A stretch of DNA of 64,000 nucleotides from Viscum album. Its lineage: Eukaryota > Streptophyta > Magnoliopsida > Santalales > Viscaceae. The first letter of the stretch is position 1. Each line of letters opens with the position of its first letter. The notes below the pieces were generated by a model. That model did not search any database. It saw only the letters and a list, made by a program, of their open reading frames with translations, and was not told the DNA's origin. Made by a program: the position numbers and the translations under genes. Positions 13,455-25,500 of the stretch are shown here, one piece after another. The stretch is from assembly GCA_963277665.1 (NCBI GenBank), contig OY728120.1, positions 939,287,195 through 939,351,194 on the forward strand, given 5' to 3'.

Positions 13455-14119
13455 AAAGTATAGTTATTTTTGGGATTAGGATTATAAAACTATAGCTAAA
13501 TTCGTGGGGATAAGACTAAAAATAGGAAATCATTTATAAATTTTGATAAAGTATCAAGTAAGTTTTTTTCATGAAAAAAAACACATTTTTGGATACTATA
13601 AGTGGATTTAGTAATGGCATAAATGTGCTCGTGGGTAATAACCCTAAAAAGGGTGCATTGAGTTGGACTCAATCATCACTTGGTGCATGAAAATGATCCT
13701 TACTACACATCTACTTTAAAACCCTAGGGGATATAATTTTTTAAATTCACAAGATCTTTATGAAGGGGCCAAAATGATCATAATATTTTATGTTGAGAAA
13801 TTGATCATAGATTACTTAGATTGGAACCTATAAATTCATATAATAAAGAATATATATCATCTATGAGTTACAACGTTAATGTTCATGGTTTCCCATTTAT
13901 TTGTTTAATTGTTTAAACATAATTATACCTAATTTTCCCTTTATTATTATTCAATTTCTATAAATAGGAGAAACTAATCCAACAACCAATGTATTGGGAA
14001 ATGTGATGAAATCCCTAATGAGATTCGTAAACCGATGGGAAAAAACATGAAATATATGACAATAAATTCTCAATTAACCCAATTTTTGTTCTAAAACATG
14101 AATTAGGAGGAATTAAATA
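13455..14119 (+). other. Leader of element H
   Basis: Non-coding leader. The block at about 13590-13735 (ggatactataagtgg, then aaagggtgcattgagttgga, then a gggatataatt end) matches 56815-56970 in the leader of D. This places H and D in one family and fixes the direction of both. Confidence 0.55.
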
Positions 14120-14633
14120 ATCCCCCTAAGAAAGAGAAAGTTGTAATTAAGAAAATTATATGACAAAGGCCTCCAAATATTAGTAGATCTTTTGTTCCCT
14201 TAATTGTGGATTGATGGTTTAACTCATTTGACAATACATTATCAATACTTTAATGAACCAATAAATAGAATTTTGTGCAAGATATTTATTGTATGTAGGG
14301 ATAAACTAATAAATATTGTGAGTTGATTAGAAATATAAAGCTCTCGGATGATATCAAAGCAATGGTATTTAATGAATTCTGAAAAAAAAATTGAAAAACT
14401 TTTTCCTTTCACTCTCTGAATTAAAATGGAGAAGGATTTCCACAGTCTCAAGAAAAATTATTAATAATAATTTAGGTTGAATAAGTAAAACATCACAACA
14501 CTTTGACGATATGTCTCTGACTTTTTCATTTCCCTTGAAAGTAAAGTTGATAGCTTCTTTGGTGGTATAAATTTGAATCTATGAAAAGCATTGGCTATTT
14601 GGGAATTTGGAAGTTGTGAGGAAATGGTATATA
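14120..14633 (+). pseudogene. gag relic of H, first part
   Basis: Capsid-type Gag of a Ty3/gypsy element. It is recognised by comparison with the intact Gag of A at 20443: KKEKVV aligns with SEREKVV; a stretch near 14360-14420 (EKLFPFTL, then MEKDFHSLKK) aligns with LEKYFPRDH and MERQFLSLRQ; and SKVDSFFGGI followed by KALAIWEFGSCEEMV aligns with SKIDRFFDGL and RALVSQSFSSYEDIV. Stops and frameshifts are frequent. The reading stops near 14633, exactly where the Athila-like complex B begins, and the C-terminal part of the same gene resumes after 32290. This shows that B inserted into this gag. Confidence 0.65.
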
Positions 14634-16177
14634 TGGAATTTTAAATAATTTTTATGTGTATTTAAATGAATATATCCCTAAAAATTTTTCATTTTATGAT
14701 AAATTCAATCATTTTATGAATTGTGATTAGTTTTGAGCTTTATTGTTAAAATTCCCTAATTCAGAAATTTTAACAATTTTTATAAAATTGATACCTTCTA
14801 TATAACATTAAAAAATATGATAAAATTTTTTTTATTGACCCTTGGATTTTTGTTTTCAACTTATTTAACTGGTCTACGTGATGAATCCAACATTTGGAGG
14901 CCCAAAAAATCCCACAATTTGAGAAATCATTTTTCAGAAAAAAATTGATTATCCTTCAACAAATGAGGATTACATAAGACCCCAAGTGTCTAATTGAGGT
15001 TATTACATCTAGAAAATAAATTTTATTTGAATATAAATCTCCAAATTTAGTACCAATATTAAATTATTTCACTGATGTGGTTAGTGGATGTGTGAAATTG
15101 TAGGAAGTTGAATATTTTCTTTTCTTAAATAATGTTTTTTTCTGTAATTCGGCTATAACATTTTCACCACTTCTCAAAATGGGGTCCACTTTTGTTGTTG
15201 AATAAAAGATAAATTTTTGAATTTTTTTTAATACATCTCAATATGAATCTACTAGGAAGAGATCCAAATTCAAGTATACTTTCAGGATAATGAAACTGGG
15301 TTTCAAATTTACACCCCTCCTCTTCTTTATTTTTTTATATTCATTTCATTTCAAGGTATTGTTAGATTAAATGTGTGGTATGTTATAGAGAATATAATCT
15401 ATATAAGATTAGTATTAAATTAATTAATCAAAAAATCAAGGGATAAACTCTACGTTTTGGTGGGAAGTGAAAATATGAATACATTCTCCTTTGGAGTGTC
15501 TGATTTTAAATATAAACTCTTTTCTTTTGAATTATCCTAGAGATTATTTTCTTAATTAAAGGAGGTGTCTTTATTTATTGTTTTAAATTTATTATATTTT
15601 TCCTCTATATCATTTATAAAATTATTTCTGTAAAATGGTTTTCTTTTTGTTTAAATTTATTTTGTCGAGGTCTCTCCATTGATACAACAAGGTTAATTAG
15701 TTTTAGTTTCTTAGAGGTCTTTGGGTAATCAAATAACTTTAATAAGTGTATAAACATCCATATTTTAGGTGTTGGTATAGTTTCTAGTAAATATATGTTT
15801 ATTCCTTGAGGTATTTATATATACATTGTATAATTTAATTAGAATAAATATTTTGAAAATGATAATGGGAGTGTCTGAGGATCGAATATTGTCCACTTCT
15901 ATTATATTTAGTTTGACTTTTTCAATCCATATTGGTTCTGATTTATAATATATAACTATAAATTTAGTTTTGATCTTATTTTTTATTTTTATAACATATT
16001 TTAACTCATTTCATTCCCCAATTTTATTTTTTACATTTAGCATAAACAAATTAATGAAGTTTCAATTTGACAACATAGCCCGTAATCTCCTTGTGAGAAA
16101 ACTTGTGGCCACCACTATGATGCATTTTTATGGGGAAATTATTGATTGGGGAATCATGATTGAATTATCCAGAATCA
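14634..16177 (+). mobile_element. LTR 1 of Athila/Tat-like complex B
   Basis: About 1.54 kb, homologous along its length to LTR 3 (30734-32289). Shared blocks include aatatatccc near the start, cccaaaaaat then tttgagaaatcatttt near 14905-14935, ggagaaactaatcc-type downstream segments, and ttgacaacatagcccgtaa near the end. It ends in gaatca, and an Asp-tRNA-like primer site follows. The exact first base is uncertain by about 10 bp: a start at 14634 gives flanks atata (14629-14633) and ataaa (32290-32294), a plausible decayed target duplication. Confidence 0.65.
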
Positions 16178-16179
16178 AT

Positions 16180-16197
16180 TTGGAAGAATTTCTAGGG
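16180..16197 (+). other. Primer-binding site relic of B, unit 1
   Basis: tggaagaatttctaggga, 3 bp after the LTR end, compared with the Asp-tRNA type site TGGCGCCGTTGCCGGGGA common in Athila/Tat elements. Many differences, but the TGG start, TT, C and GGGA end align. Confidence 0.4.
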
Positions 16198-16200
16198 AGG

Positions 16201-16205
16201 TTTCT
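16201..16205 (+). repeat. Target-site duplication of A, left copy
   Basis: TTTCT directly before the TG of the 5' LTR, identical to 26292-26296 directly after the CA of the 3' LTR. A 5-bp duplication is typical of Ty3/gypsy integrase. Confidence 0.9.
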
Positions 16206-17560
16206 TGTAATACCTCGAGCTTCCATGATACGCTTCTCATTCAATAATGCAATAGCTTGCATTGTACGCAACTTCGAGTTCTAAAACACCGCGACTAATC
16301 AAAGTAGCCGTTATGAATAGTAATAACCACTTTTTAAAATTATAGAAATTTTATATTTCAAAATGGACTTCATTTTTGGATTCGGAATATCGAAATTAGC
16401 CTATGTTGAATTTTTGTTATTTTTCTGAGAACTTCTAAATTTTTATGAATAGTGAAAAATACTTAAAACAACTTTTTTAATCAAAATAATTTATAGTGAT
16501 AATTTATACTATTGAGTGGTTTTAAAGTATAATTAGAATATATTTTTACCATTTTATCCAATGGTGGTCATTAGAATTAATTTCACTTTGAAATTGGACA
16601 TAAACAATTGTCAATCTTTTGATATAAATTGTTTCTTAAAAACACGCTATTTGTTGTGACAGCGGGAATTAATTATAAAATTAATTAATGCAACTTATAT
16701 GTTTGGAATTTTTTAAAATAGACATCATTTTTGAATTTGTAATATCAATTATAGCTTAGGGTGAAATTTTGGCATTGTTCTGAAAAACTTCAATTTTTGA
16801 TGAATAGTGAAACCACTAAGTGGTAGTTAAATAACTGATTTTTCGTTTAAATGAAATATTACCACTTCTGTTATTTGATTTTCAAAAATCCGACATACAT
16901 GGTTGTCATTAAGAAGTAAAATGTGGTTCAATGAGATCAAAATAATTTTTTGGTGAATAGTAACTTTTAAGTTCTTAATCGCGATTAGAGGTAATTAGTG
17001 TAGTTTAAGGTAAAAATAATGTTTTAATAATATGAGATGAGCTTGACACTTGTCCTAATCCTATTGGATGAGTCATGGCCTACCAGGAAAACCCATGGGT
17101 CAACTTGGGGACCCCATGGAGCCACTTTGGTTGTAAAATGACATTAATATATATATATTTAATGTTAAAATTAAATTGACACAAACATGAGTTATTTTAC
17201 TAAAACAGTTTTTAAGTTGGGTTACACAAGTCCAAATTTTGACTATAAATATTCATTAGAAATCTAAAAAGATTTCCTACATCATAGTGTTTTTTTTATA
17301 ATTTTTAGACATTAAATAAATTAAATTATTTATGACATCATTATGATGCAGCGATGACCTCATTATTTAACGATTTTAATAAAATGAAAAGATAATGTGA
17401 AATCCAAGGCTTACACTTGTCCAAACACTATTGGATGGGTAGATTTCGAACCCTTATCACCTTATACACGAATTATATAAGTGTGGGACCTTTAGAATCC
17501 GAAAAGCATTGTGAAATAATGTAACATTTCAATCTTTCCAAAAGTGCCCCTCCTCTCCAT

Positions 17561-17568
17561 TATAAAAG
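17561..17568 (+). promoter_or_regulatory. TATA box of A, 5' LTR
   Basis: tataaaag in a C-rich context (ccattataaaaggccccc). Transcription probably starts about 30 bp downstream, which would place the R region start near 17595. Repeated in the 3' LTR at 23911. Confidence 0.65.
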
Positions 17569-17736
17569 GCCCCCACCACTCTCACCTCATTTACATTTTC
17601 AAGCCATTTGGCTCGGCCAAACTCTGACCAAATACTCTCCCAACTTCCCCCTCTTACTCCTAGAAGCCTCACTTTGGGCAGAACTCTTCCCAAGGAAGCC
17701 TTTGGCTCAAATAAAAAAGAGTTACCCGATTTTGAG

Positions 17737-19703
17737 GTAATGTCTTCTCTAATGTTGTTTTGTTTTATTTTTCTTCTCCAACCCCCTAAAATCTTTTTAT
17801 TAATTTATTTTGTAACAAAACCAGTATAATCAATATACTAGGATGTTGTTATAAGAAGGATTCGAGATACACTTACACACACCTACATCTAATGGTTAAA
17901 GAACATACGGTTTCTGTGGATGGCGAATTTCTGCCTCACGAAACGATGATTGTTCAACACTCATATAACACCTTCAAAGGTGGACATTAAGATGTCACTA
18001 TTTTTATATATTATTTATAATATGTTTATGTTTTACTTATGCTTCTGTATTTCTCATTTATGGCATACTTTATGATTTCCATTATGGGTAAAACGTGATA
18101 ATTTCATTTTAGGAAGTGCGGACTACCGCCCCCTCAAAGTGATTTGAATCGTTAATGCCATATGTGGGATGTATAAAGGATGGAGTAAATGGTATTATAA
18201 ACTATATTATACTGGAATTATATTATACATTTATATCATTATGATTTCGTTCCATTAAATATGAAATTGAAATGAAAGTAGCGTTCATGCGTACGTACGG
18301 CTTACCGTCTCCATGAACGGTGAATTTCATTTCTTACCTCTAAATGTTACGTAATATTATAAATGAATGTATATACTGGATATATAAGATATATATGACA
18401 TCTAAATCATGAATATAATTCTGGAGATAATGGATATTCTACCACATAAACAACTTGTAATTATAAGAAGTTTATTGTTGACTCAAGTACCAAAGATCGA
18501 CAAAACGACAGTTATTAACTTAAATAATTAAATAATGTTCATAACATGGTAATAAGGGATATAAAAGGAATAATGAACATGAAAAAGGTTCTTAAGTAAA
18601 TATAAATTAACTCTAGTTTATTATTCAGGAGGTTAGAGAACGGTCGAGTCAGGACATGACGCAAGGTAAGGGAATTTCTTAACCCAACTTCCATTCTTTG
18701 GGTTAATCTCCTACTTTCAATTATGTCATGATGTTATTATGTCATATTTTGTATTTTGACTTTCTTTATGTGTAACTATAGTGAATACACATAATAGATC
18801 TATTTTATTTTAAAAAATGATCTTTTTAAGGAATTCGTCTCAATCCCCTTTCATTGAGGCATATTTGGTTTTATACACAACTTTCTTTTATATGGTGTAT
18901 AAACCCCTTTGACTTTTACGGTTATTCAAAAGGAATCTTTTTATACGAAGCGTTTACTAAACGACAAAAGGGAATGTTTTTGTCGTACGTATGCGGCGAC
19001 AACGACTTCTCCGCCGCCGTGACCACTATTTGAGTTTCAGCTTCCTCTACAAGCCATACCCTTTTTTTTAATGAAAAATAAATACCATGTTATACTTTTC
19101 TTTTATTTTGGTATTGAAAATGGTTTTGAAAGCGTTTTTATTATATCAATGTGTTGTATTGATATCTTGTGATTGAAATGTGGAAATGTTATGTTTCCTT
19201 TATGCATGTTTTATGTGATACGATTATGTTATGTTTAAACCTGTTCATATGAGGAATGTATTGGACTTAATAAGTGACGGGTGGAGCCCGCTATAGCTCC
19301 TCGATGCATCGGTAGGTCTCATGAGACAACTAGACGTGGAATTGGCCGAGGCCCTTTCCCAATTTGATTTATGGTTTTGGCCGAGGCCTTAATCATTTTA
19401 GACGTCTTGGCCGAGGCCTTGACAAAATGTTTCAGAATGTCCGGCATTATACATCCCCTCATTATGAAAGTGGTTATTGATATTGCATGTGATTATTCGA
19501 CCAGTAGAATATCCATGTGAAGAAGTGAATGGCATTATCTCATTTTACTTTTGCCATATTATGTTGAAGTTCAAGTTTAAAAGGCTTTTGTTTTAGTTAT
19601 ACATTGCCTTAAATGTTTATGTTTATTTATGAAAGCTTCCGCAATATTGTTATCCTTACTGAGCATCTGAGCTCACCCCTTTCAATTTTTTAATATTTTC
19701 CAG
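17737..19703 (+). promoter_or_regulatory. Intron-like splice signals inside the 5' LTR of A
   Basis: Possible first exon ending TTTTGAG with a GTAATG donor at 17737; acceptor TTATTCAG ending at 18628; a 37-nt exon-like block (18629-18665); a second donor CAAG|GTAAGG at 18666; and a final acceptor TATTTTCCAG ending at 19703. The same order of sites appears in LTR D (45080, 46179, 46198, 48261) and, degraded, in X, although the sequence between them has diverged. Inference only: a spliced leader within the LTR. Confidence 0.4.
19340..19425 (+). repeat. ggccgaggcc repeats in LTR A
   Basis: The palindromic core ttggccgaggcc recurs three times at about 19342, 19379 and 19408, and again in the 3' LTR (about 25692-25775). 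A local repeat of unknown role. Confidence 0.6.
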
Positions 19704-19943
19704 GATGTGAAGAAGTATTTTATGAATGACCTGCAGGGATAGTCAGAAGAGGATATGAGTGTGGACTATGAGGAATTTGTTATTAGTTTTTCACTTTATG
19801 ATGTAATGTAAGACTTATGAATGTATCTAGTGTTTCCAATGCTACTAAACTAATCGGTCTTTCGAGACTTGATCTTTTGTGATCATGCCAATGTTACGAA
19901 GTAATGCACCGGCTTCGGGTAGCTGGGGTCGGGGCGTTACAGT

Positions 19944-19961
19944 TGGTATCAGAGGCAGTTT
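19944..19961 (+). other. Primer-binding site of A
   Basis: tggtatcagaggcagttt, 2 bp after the 5' LTR. Matches the initiator-Met tRNA 3' end complement used by many plant LTR retrotransposons, apart from G in place of C at position 12. Start of minus-strand DNA synthesis. Confidence 0.85.
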
Positions 19962-20442
19962 AGTACTAACCTTGGATTCTATATTTAGACAAACTCTGAT
20001 TAGATCATGTAGACCTAAGATGAACTTTGAGGATTAGTATAGAAGAACTTCCGGAAAATTTTGGTATTGTAGAGATTTTGTGAGTTTTCCAAGAAATACA
20101 TCCCTGTCTGGATACGAGCAGGTAGAGGCGGCTCTGGCACAGATGTACCTAGGGGTAAAACCCGAAAACACCACTTTGAGCTAGACTCGAACGGGAACTG
20201 GTGCACGACAACGGGCCTTGCTACACTCTTGGTTACGACACTCCCGGGGAATATGCTTAGGATAATTCCCATTTTCGTTACAAACCACTATGAACGGTTA
20301 TGAGTATATACTTCCTCAAATAAAACCTTTTTATTATTATGGATTATATCCATAAATAGTTCAATTTATGTTAAGTATTTTACAAGTATGGAATTATGTA
20401 TTTTGATTCATAAACTAATCTAGTTTATGCCATTGTTTAGAA

Positions 20443-21510
20443 ATGGCGCCTAGTGGAAGGAATGGAAACTGTATCAATGCACGAACTCCGTGTAGGGATT
20501 TCCCTCCTGCTCAAGATAATTATTGTGGATCTGGAGATACAACCGGTGGTGATCAACTTATTACCATACTGGGACAACTCACTCAGGTTATGAATAATAA
20601 CCTTACTCGTATGGAGCACCCTGATCCGCAACGTGGAGGATCAATGCTAGACCGTTTCATGAGGCAACAACCACCAACCTTCAATGGGAGTACAAATCCT
20701 ACAGTAGCTGAGCAATGGATAAATTCCTTAGAGAAAATATTCCATGCCTTGGGGAGTAGTGAAAGGGAGAAGGTTGTCATGGCAGTTTACCGCCTCACTG
20801 GAGATGTCGATCAGTGGTGGTCGCTGATTCAAAACACAAAGGAAGATAACGACGTATCGAATATGGAATGGAGGGATTTCAAAGAGCTTTTCTTAGAAAA
20901 ATATTTTCCTCGTGACCATCGAGCAGATATGGAAAGGCAATTTCTGAGTTTGAGGCAGAAGGAGGATGAGAATGTCGCAAAGTATGAGGCTAACTTTACA
21001 AGGTTAGCGAGGCATGCTTCCGATTATATACGTAACCCAAGGAGTAAGATTGATCGTTTCTTTGACGGGTTAAAACCATTTCTCCGTCGAGCTTTAGTAT
21101 CACAATCCTTCTCATCATACGAAGATATTGTCTCGAGTGCTATCAAGACAGAAAAGGAATTCTCTAAGTCTTATGACAACAAAGTAAAGCAAGAGAAGAA
21201 GAGAACGGTGGAACAAGAGACAGATAAAGGGGAAAAGGGAAAGAAGGATTTTCCATTATGTGATAATTGTGGGAAGAATCACCCTGGTACATTCCTAAAA
21301 GGAATGGGAGTTTTTTATAAATGTGGAGAAAAGGGTCACCAGGCTCGTGATTGCAAGGGAAAGAAGGAGTCTATCAATGTTGAATGCTACAATTGTAGGG
21401 AAATGGGGCATTATGCAAATGAATGTCCTAAGCGTCAAGGAAACTTACCTCAGAAAAGGCCAAGGGATCAACGCCAATCTTATGCTATGACTACAGTTGA
21501 AGCAGAATAA
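20443..21510 (+). CDS. gag: Gag (capsid and nucleocapsid) of element A
   Basis: Intact 355-residue Gag that would form the virus-like particle and package element RNA in the cytoplasm. The ATG (aaATGGcg context) is the first good start after a 500-bp leader. The capsid-type retrotransposon Gag core spans roughly residues 70-235 (QWINSLEKIF at 91, WW at 125-126, KYFP at 153, RFFDGL at 205). A Lys/Glu-rich linker (236-270) follows, then a Cys-rich tail: CDNCGKNH at 273, a C-x2-C knuckle remnant ending CGEKGHQARDC (294-304), and an intact CCHC knuckle CYNCREMGHYANEC (315-328). Oddity: positions 284 and 291 are Phe where gypsy Gags of this type normally have Cys, so the first knuckle lacks its first ligand. 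It ends before any protease, and pol is absent downstream. The open frame suggests recent amplification or selection for the protein. Confidence 0.93.
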   Translation: MAPSGRNGNCINARTPCRDFPPAQDNYCGSGDTTGGDQLITILGQLTQVMNNNLTRMEHPDPQRGGSMLDRFMRQQPPTFNGSTNPTVAEQWINSLEKIFHALGSSEREKVVMAVYRLTGDVDQWWSLIQNTKEDNDVSNMEWRDFKELFLEKYFPRDHRADMERQFLSLRQKEDENVAKYEANFTRLARHASDYIRNPRSKIDRFFDGLKPFLRRALVSQSFSSYEDIVSSAIKTEKEFSKSYDNKVKQEKKRTVEQETDKGEKGKKDFPLCDNCGKNHPGTFLKGMGVFYKCGEKGHQARDCKGKKESINVECYNCREMGHYANECPKRQGNLPQKRPRDQRQSYAMTTVEAE

Positions 21511-22514
21511 CTAATGTATTGGTGCTTTTGGACTCAAGGATTATATTATGGTTATTAGAATAATGTGATATATATATATAAGGATTGTACTGCAGTACTT
21601 GTTGATTTCAGTAAGGTTTTAATATGATGAAGGTAATTATATTTTTAGTATGTGACAATAAGAGAAACTTTACTTTGTTTGGGGAATCTGATAAATTGAT
21701 TTTGGAATTAAGATACCTTTTAGAGAAAGTCTGGACAGTGGTATTTTGGATAACTATAATGGTTGGAGTGGATTAAGTTGATCTTTGGATAGTATTGTTT
21801 AAGGTTAAAAAATTTATGAAGATTATTTTTGGAATAGTATAGTAATATATTTTTAGGAAAAGGACAACCTGCAGGGTGCGGCATAACCCGTCGCGTCGGA
21901 CAAAGCTGCAGGAATCGAACCCACAACCATAGTGCGACAGGCCTTTATTTCCTACCACTAGCCTACAGGAAGTCCCTGGTTATTACAAAATAGTTTTACT
22001 AATCTAAATGGTATGTGTTAACATTTTTAACCTTATACAATTAGGATAAATAGAATATTTTTGAGTTCCGTTACCATTTGGAGTTAAAGTTGGATTTGTG
22101 GTAAAAAATTATTAACGAATGAAAGTATACATAACAAGTATGTATATTCCCTTACGTTCTTAGTAAATCTCCTAAATAAATTCCTCAACATTATAAAAGG
22201 TAACTTAAAACAAAAATGTTGTCGGTTAACTTTTCCAACTGGGGATTCAATGACCGTTTAACCAATCACAAGTTTGTGATTTTCTTGTGGTTAAACTTTC
22301 TCCTAATCCTGTTTTCTATAACTCTCCATCAGACCTTGATGGTTTGTTTCTCCTCCATATCCATATTTTCATATAATCCTAGAATTGGCTATCTCGGGTG
22401 ACCTTTGTACTTATCTTGCTTTCTTTTAATGTTATATATTTATTAACCTTATTTCCGATGTGGGTTTTCCACAAAGGTATTCTCTCTTTTCAACATTTTA
22501 TTTTCAAAGAAAAA
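21511..22514 (+). other. Non-coding part of A behind gag
   Basis: About 1 kb where protease and pol would be expected. AT-rich, with no RT, RNase H or integrase motif in any frame. It contains the SINE-like insert at 21853-21982. The rest holds nothing I recognise. Confidence 0.6.
21853..21982 (-). mobile_element. tRNA-derived SINE-like insert
   Basis: On the minus strand there is an A-box-like taggctagtggtagga (about 21950-21965) and, about 35 bp on, a perfect B box ggttcgattcc (21911-21921). These are the internal RNA polymerase III promoter of tRNA-derived elements. A GC-rich tRNA-unrelated segment follows and ends ttgtccttttcc. GC-rich against AT-rich surroundings. It does not fold as a tRNA, and I found no clear target duplication, so boundaries are approximate. 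Confidence 0.5.
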
Positions 22515-22555
22515 TTTCAAATTGCGAGGACGCAATTTATTGAAGGAGGGGAGAA
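22515..22555 (+). other. Pol-end remnant and polypurine tract of A
   Basis: aattgcgaggacgcaattta corresponds to the conserved sequence at the end of gypsy pol genes (aatttcgaggacgaaatt type). It is followed by the polypurine tract gaaggaggggagaa (22542-22555) touching the 3' LTR. This shows that A derives from a pol-bearing ancestor by internal loss. Confidence 0.75.
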
Positions 22556-25500
22556 TGTAATACCCCGAGCTTCCATGATACGCTTCTCATTCAATAATGC
22601 AATAGCTTGCATTGTACGCAACTTCGAGTTCTAAAACACCGCGACTAATCAAAGTAGCCGTTATGAATAGTAATAACCAATTTTTAAAATTATAGAAATT
22701 TTATATTTCAAAATGGACTTCATTATTGGATTCGGAATATCGAAATTAGCCTATGTTGAATTTTTGGTATTTTTCTGAGAACTAAATTTTTATGAATAGT
22801 GAAAAATACTTAAAACAACTTTTTTAATCAAAATAATTTATAGTGATAAGTTATAGTATTGAGTGTTTTTAAAGTATAATTAGAATATATTTTTACCATT
22901 TTATCCAATGGTGGTCATTAGAATTAATTTCACTTTGAAATTGGACATAAACAATTGTCAATCTTTTGATATAAATTGTTTCTTAAAAACACGCTATTTG
23001 TTGTGACAGCGGGAATTAATTATAAAATTAATTAATGCAACTTATATGTTTGGAATTTTTTAAAATTTACATCATTTTTGAATTCGTAATATCAATTATA
23101 GCTTAGGGTGAAATTTTGGCATTGTTCTGAAAAACATCAATTTTTGATGAATAGTGAAACCACTAAGTGGTAGTTAAATAACTGATTTTTCGTTTAAATG
23201 AAATATTACCACTTCTGTGATTTGATTTTCAAAAATCCGACATACATGGTTGTCATTAAGAAGTAAAATATGGTTCAATGAGATCAAAATAATTTTTTGG
23301 TGAATAGTAACTTTTAAGTTCTTAATCGCGATTAGAAGTAATTAGTGTAGTTTAAGGTAAAAATAATGTTTTAATAATATGAGATGAGCTTGACACTTGT
23401 CCTACTCCTATTGGATGAGTCATGGCCGACCAAGACAACCCATGGGTCAACTTGGGGACCCCATGGAGCCACTTTGGTTGGAAAATGACATTAATATATA
23501 TATATATTTAATGTTAAAATTAAATTGACACAAACATGAGTTATTTTACTAAAACAGTTTTTAAGTGGGGTTACACAAGTCCAAATTTTGACTATAAATA
23601 TTAATTATAAATATAAAAAGATTTACTACATCATAGTATTTTTTTTATAATTTTTAGACATTAAATAAATTAAATTATTTATGACATCATTATGATGCAG
23701 CGATGACCTCATTATTTAACGATTTTAATAAAATGAAAAGATAATGTAAAATCCAAGGCTTACACTTGTCCAAAGACTATTGGATGGGTAGATTTCGAAC
23801 CCTTATCACCTTATCCACGAATTATATAAGTGTGAGACCTTTAGAATCCGAAAAGCATTGTGAAATAATGTAACATTTCAATCTTTCCAAAAGTGCCCCT
23901 CCTCTCCACTTATAAAAGGCCCCCACCTCTCTCACCTCATTTACACTTTCAAGCCATTTGGCTCGGCCAACCTCTGCCCAAATACTCTCCCAACTTCCCC
24001 CTATTACTCCTAGAAGCCTCACTTTGGGCAGAACTCTTCCCAAGGAAGCCTTTGGCTCAAATAAAAAAGAGTTACCCGATTTTGAGGTAATGTCTTCTCT
24101 AATGTTGTTTTGTTTTATTTTTCTTCTCCAACCCCCTAAACTCTTTTTATTCATTTATTTTGTAACAAAACCAGTATCCTCAATATACTAGGATGTTTTT
24201 ATAATAAGGATTCGAGATACACTTACACACACCTACATCTAATGGTTAAAGAACATACGGTTTCTGTGGATGGCGAATTTCTGCCTCACGAAACGATGAT
24301 TGTTCAACACTCATATAACACCTTCAAAGGTGGCCATTAAGATTTCACTATTTTTATATATGATATATAATATGTTTATGTTTTACTTATGCTTCTGTAT
24401 TTCTCATTTATGGCATACTTTATGATTTCCATTATGGGTAAAACGCGATAATTTCATTTTAGGAAGTGCGGACTACCGCCCCCTCAAAGTGATTTGAATC
24501 GTTAATGCCATATGTGGGATGTATAAAGGATGGAGTAAATGGTATTATACACTATATTATACTGGAATTATATTATACATTTATATGATTATGATTTAGT
24601 TCCATTAAATATGAAATTGAAATGAAAGTAGCGTTCATGCGTACGTACGGCTTACCGTCTCCATGAACGGTGAATTTCATTTCTTACCTCTAAATGTTAC
24701 GTAATATTATAAATGAATGTATATACTGGATATATAAGATATATATGACATCTAAATCATGAATATAATTCTGGAGATAATGGATATTCTACCACATAAA
24801 CAACTTGTAATTATAAGAAGTTTATTGTTGACTCAAGTACCAAAGATTGACAAAACGACCGTTATTAACTTAAATAATTAAATAATGTTCATAACATGGT
24901 AATAAGGGATATAAAAGGAATAATGAACATGATAAAGGTTCTTAAGTAAATATAAATTAAATCTAGTTTATTATTCAGGAGGTTAGAGAACGGTCGAGTC
25001 AGGACATGACGCAAGGTAAGGGAATTTCTTAACCCAACTTCCATTCTTTGGGTTAATCTCCTACTTTCAATTATGTCATGATGTTATTATGTCCTATTTT
25101 GTATTTTGACTTTCTTTATTTGTACCTATAGTGAATACACATAATAGATCTATTTTATTTTAAAAAATTATCTTTTTAAGGAATTCGTCTCAATCCCCTT
25201 TCATTGAGGCATATTTGGTTTTATACACAACTTTCTTTTATACGGTGTATAAACCCCTTTGACTTTTACGGTTATTCGAAAGGAAACTTTTTATACGAAG
25301 CGTTTACTAAATGACAAAAGGGAATGTTTTTGTCGTACGTATGCGGCGACAACGACTTCTCCGCCGCCGTGACCACTATTTGAGTTTCGGCTTCCTCTAC
25401 AAGCCATACCCTTTTTTTTAATGAAAAATAAATACCATGTTATACTTTTCTTTTATTTTGGTATTGAAAATGGTTTTGAAAGTGTTTTTATTATATCAAT

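Larger units (their letters stand above)
16206..19941 (+). repeat. 5' LTR of A
   Basis: Starts TGTAATACC and ends GCGTTACA. It carries a TATA box at 17561, donor- and acceptor-like sites (17737, 18628, 18666, 19703), three TACGG-type motifs at 17906, 18117 and 18296, and ggccgaggcc repeats at 19340-19420. Its length equals that of the 3' LTR through compensating small indels. Confidence 0.93.

Noticed and set aside
15970..16284. 104-codon plus-strand open frame as a gene
   Set aside because: It spans the end of LTR 1 of B and the start of LTR A; the same last 25 codons recur at 22560, in the other LTR of A.
21853..21982. A tRNA gene on the minus strand
   Set aside because: The B box is perfect, but acceptor and anticodon stems do not pair properly and the sequence continues as in SINEs.
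23822..24154. 110-codon minus-strand open frame
   Set aside because: Antisense to the promoter and first exon-like part of LTR A. The other LTR copy (17472-17804) does not keep it open to the same length.
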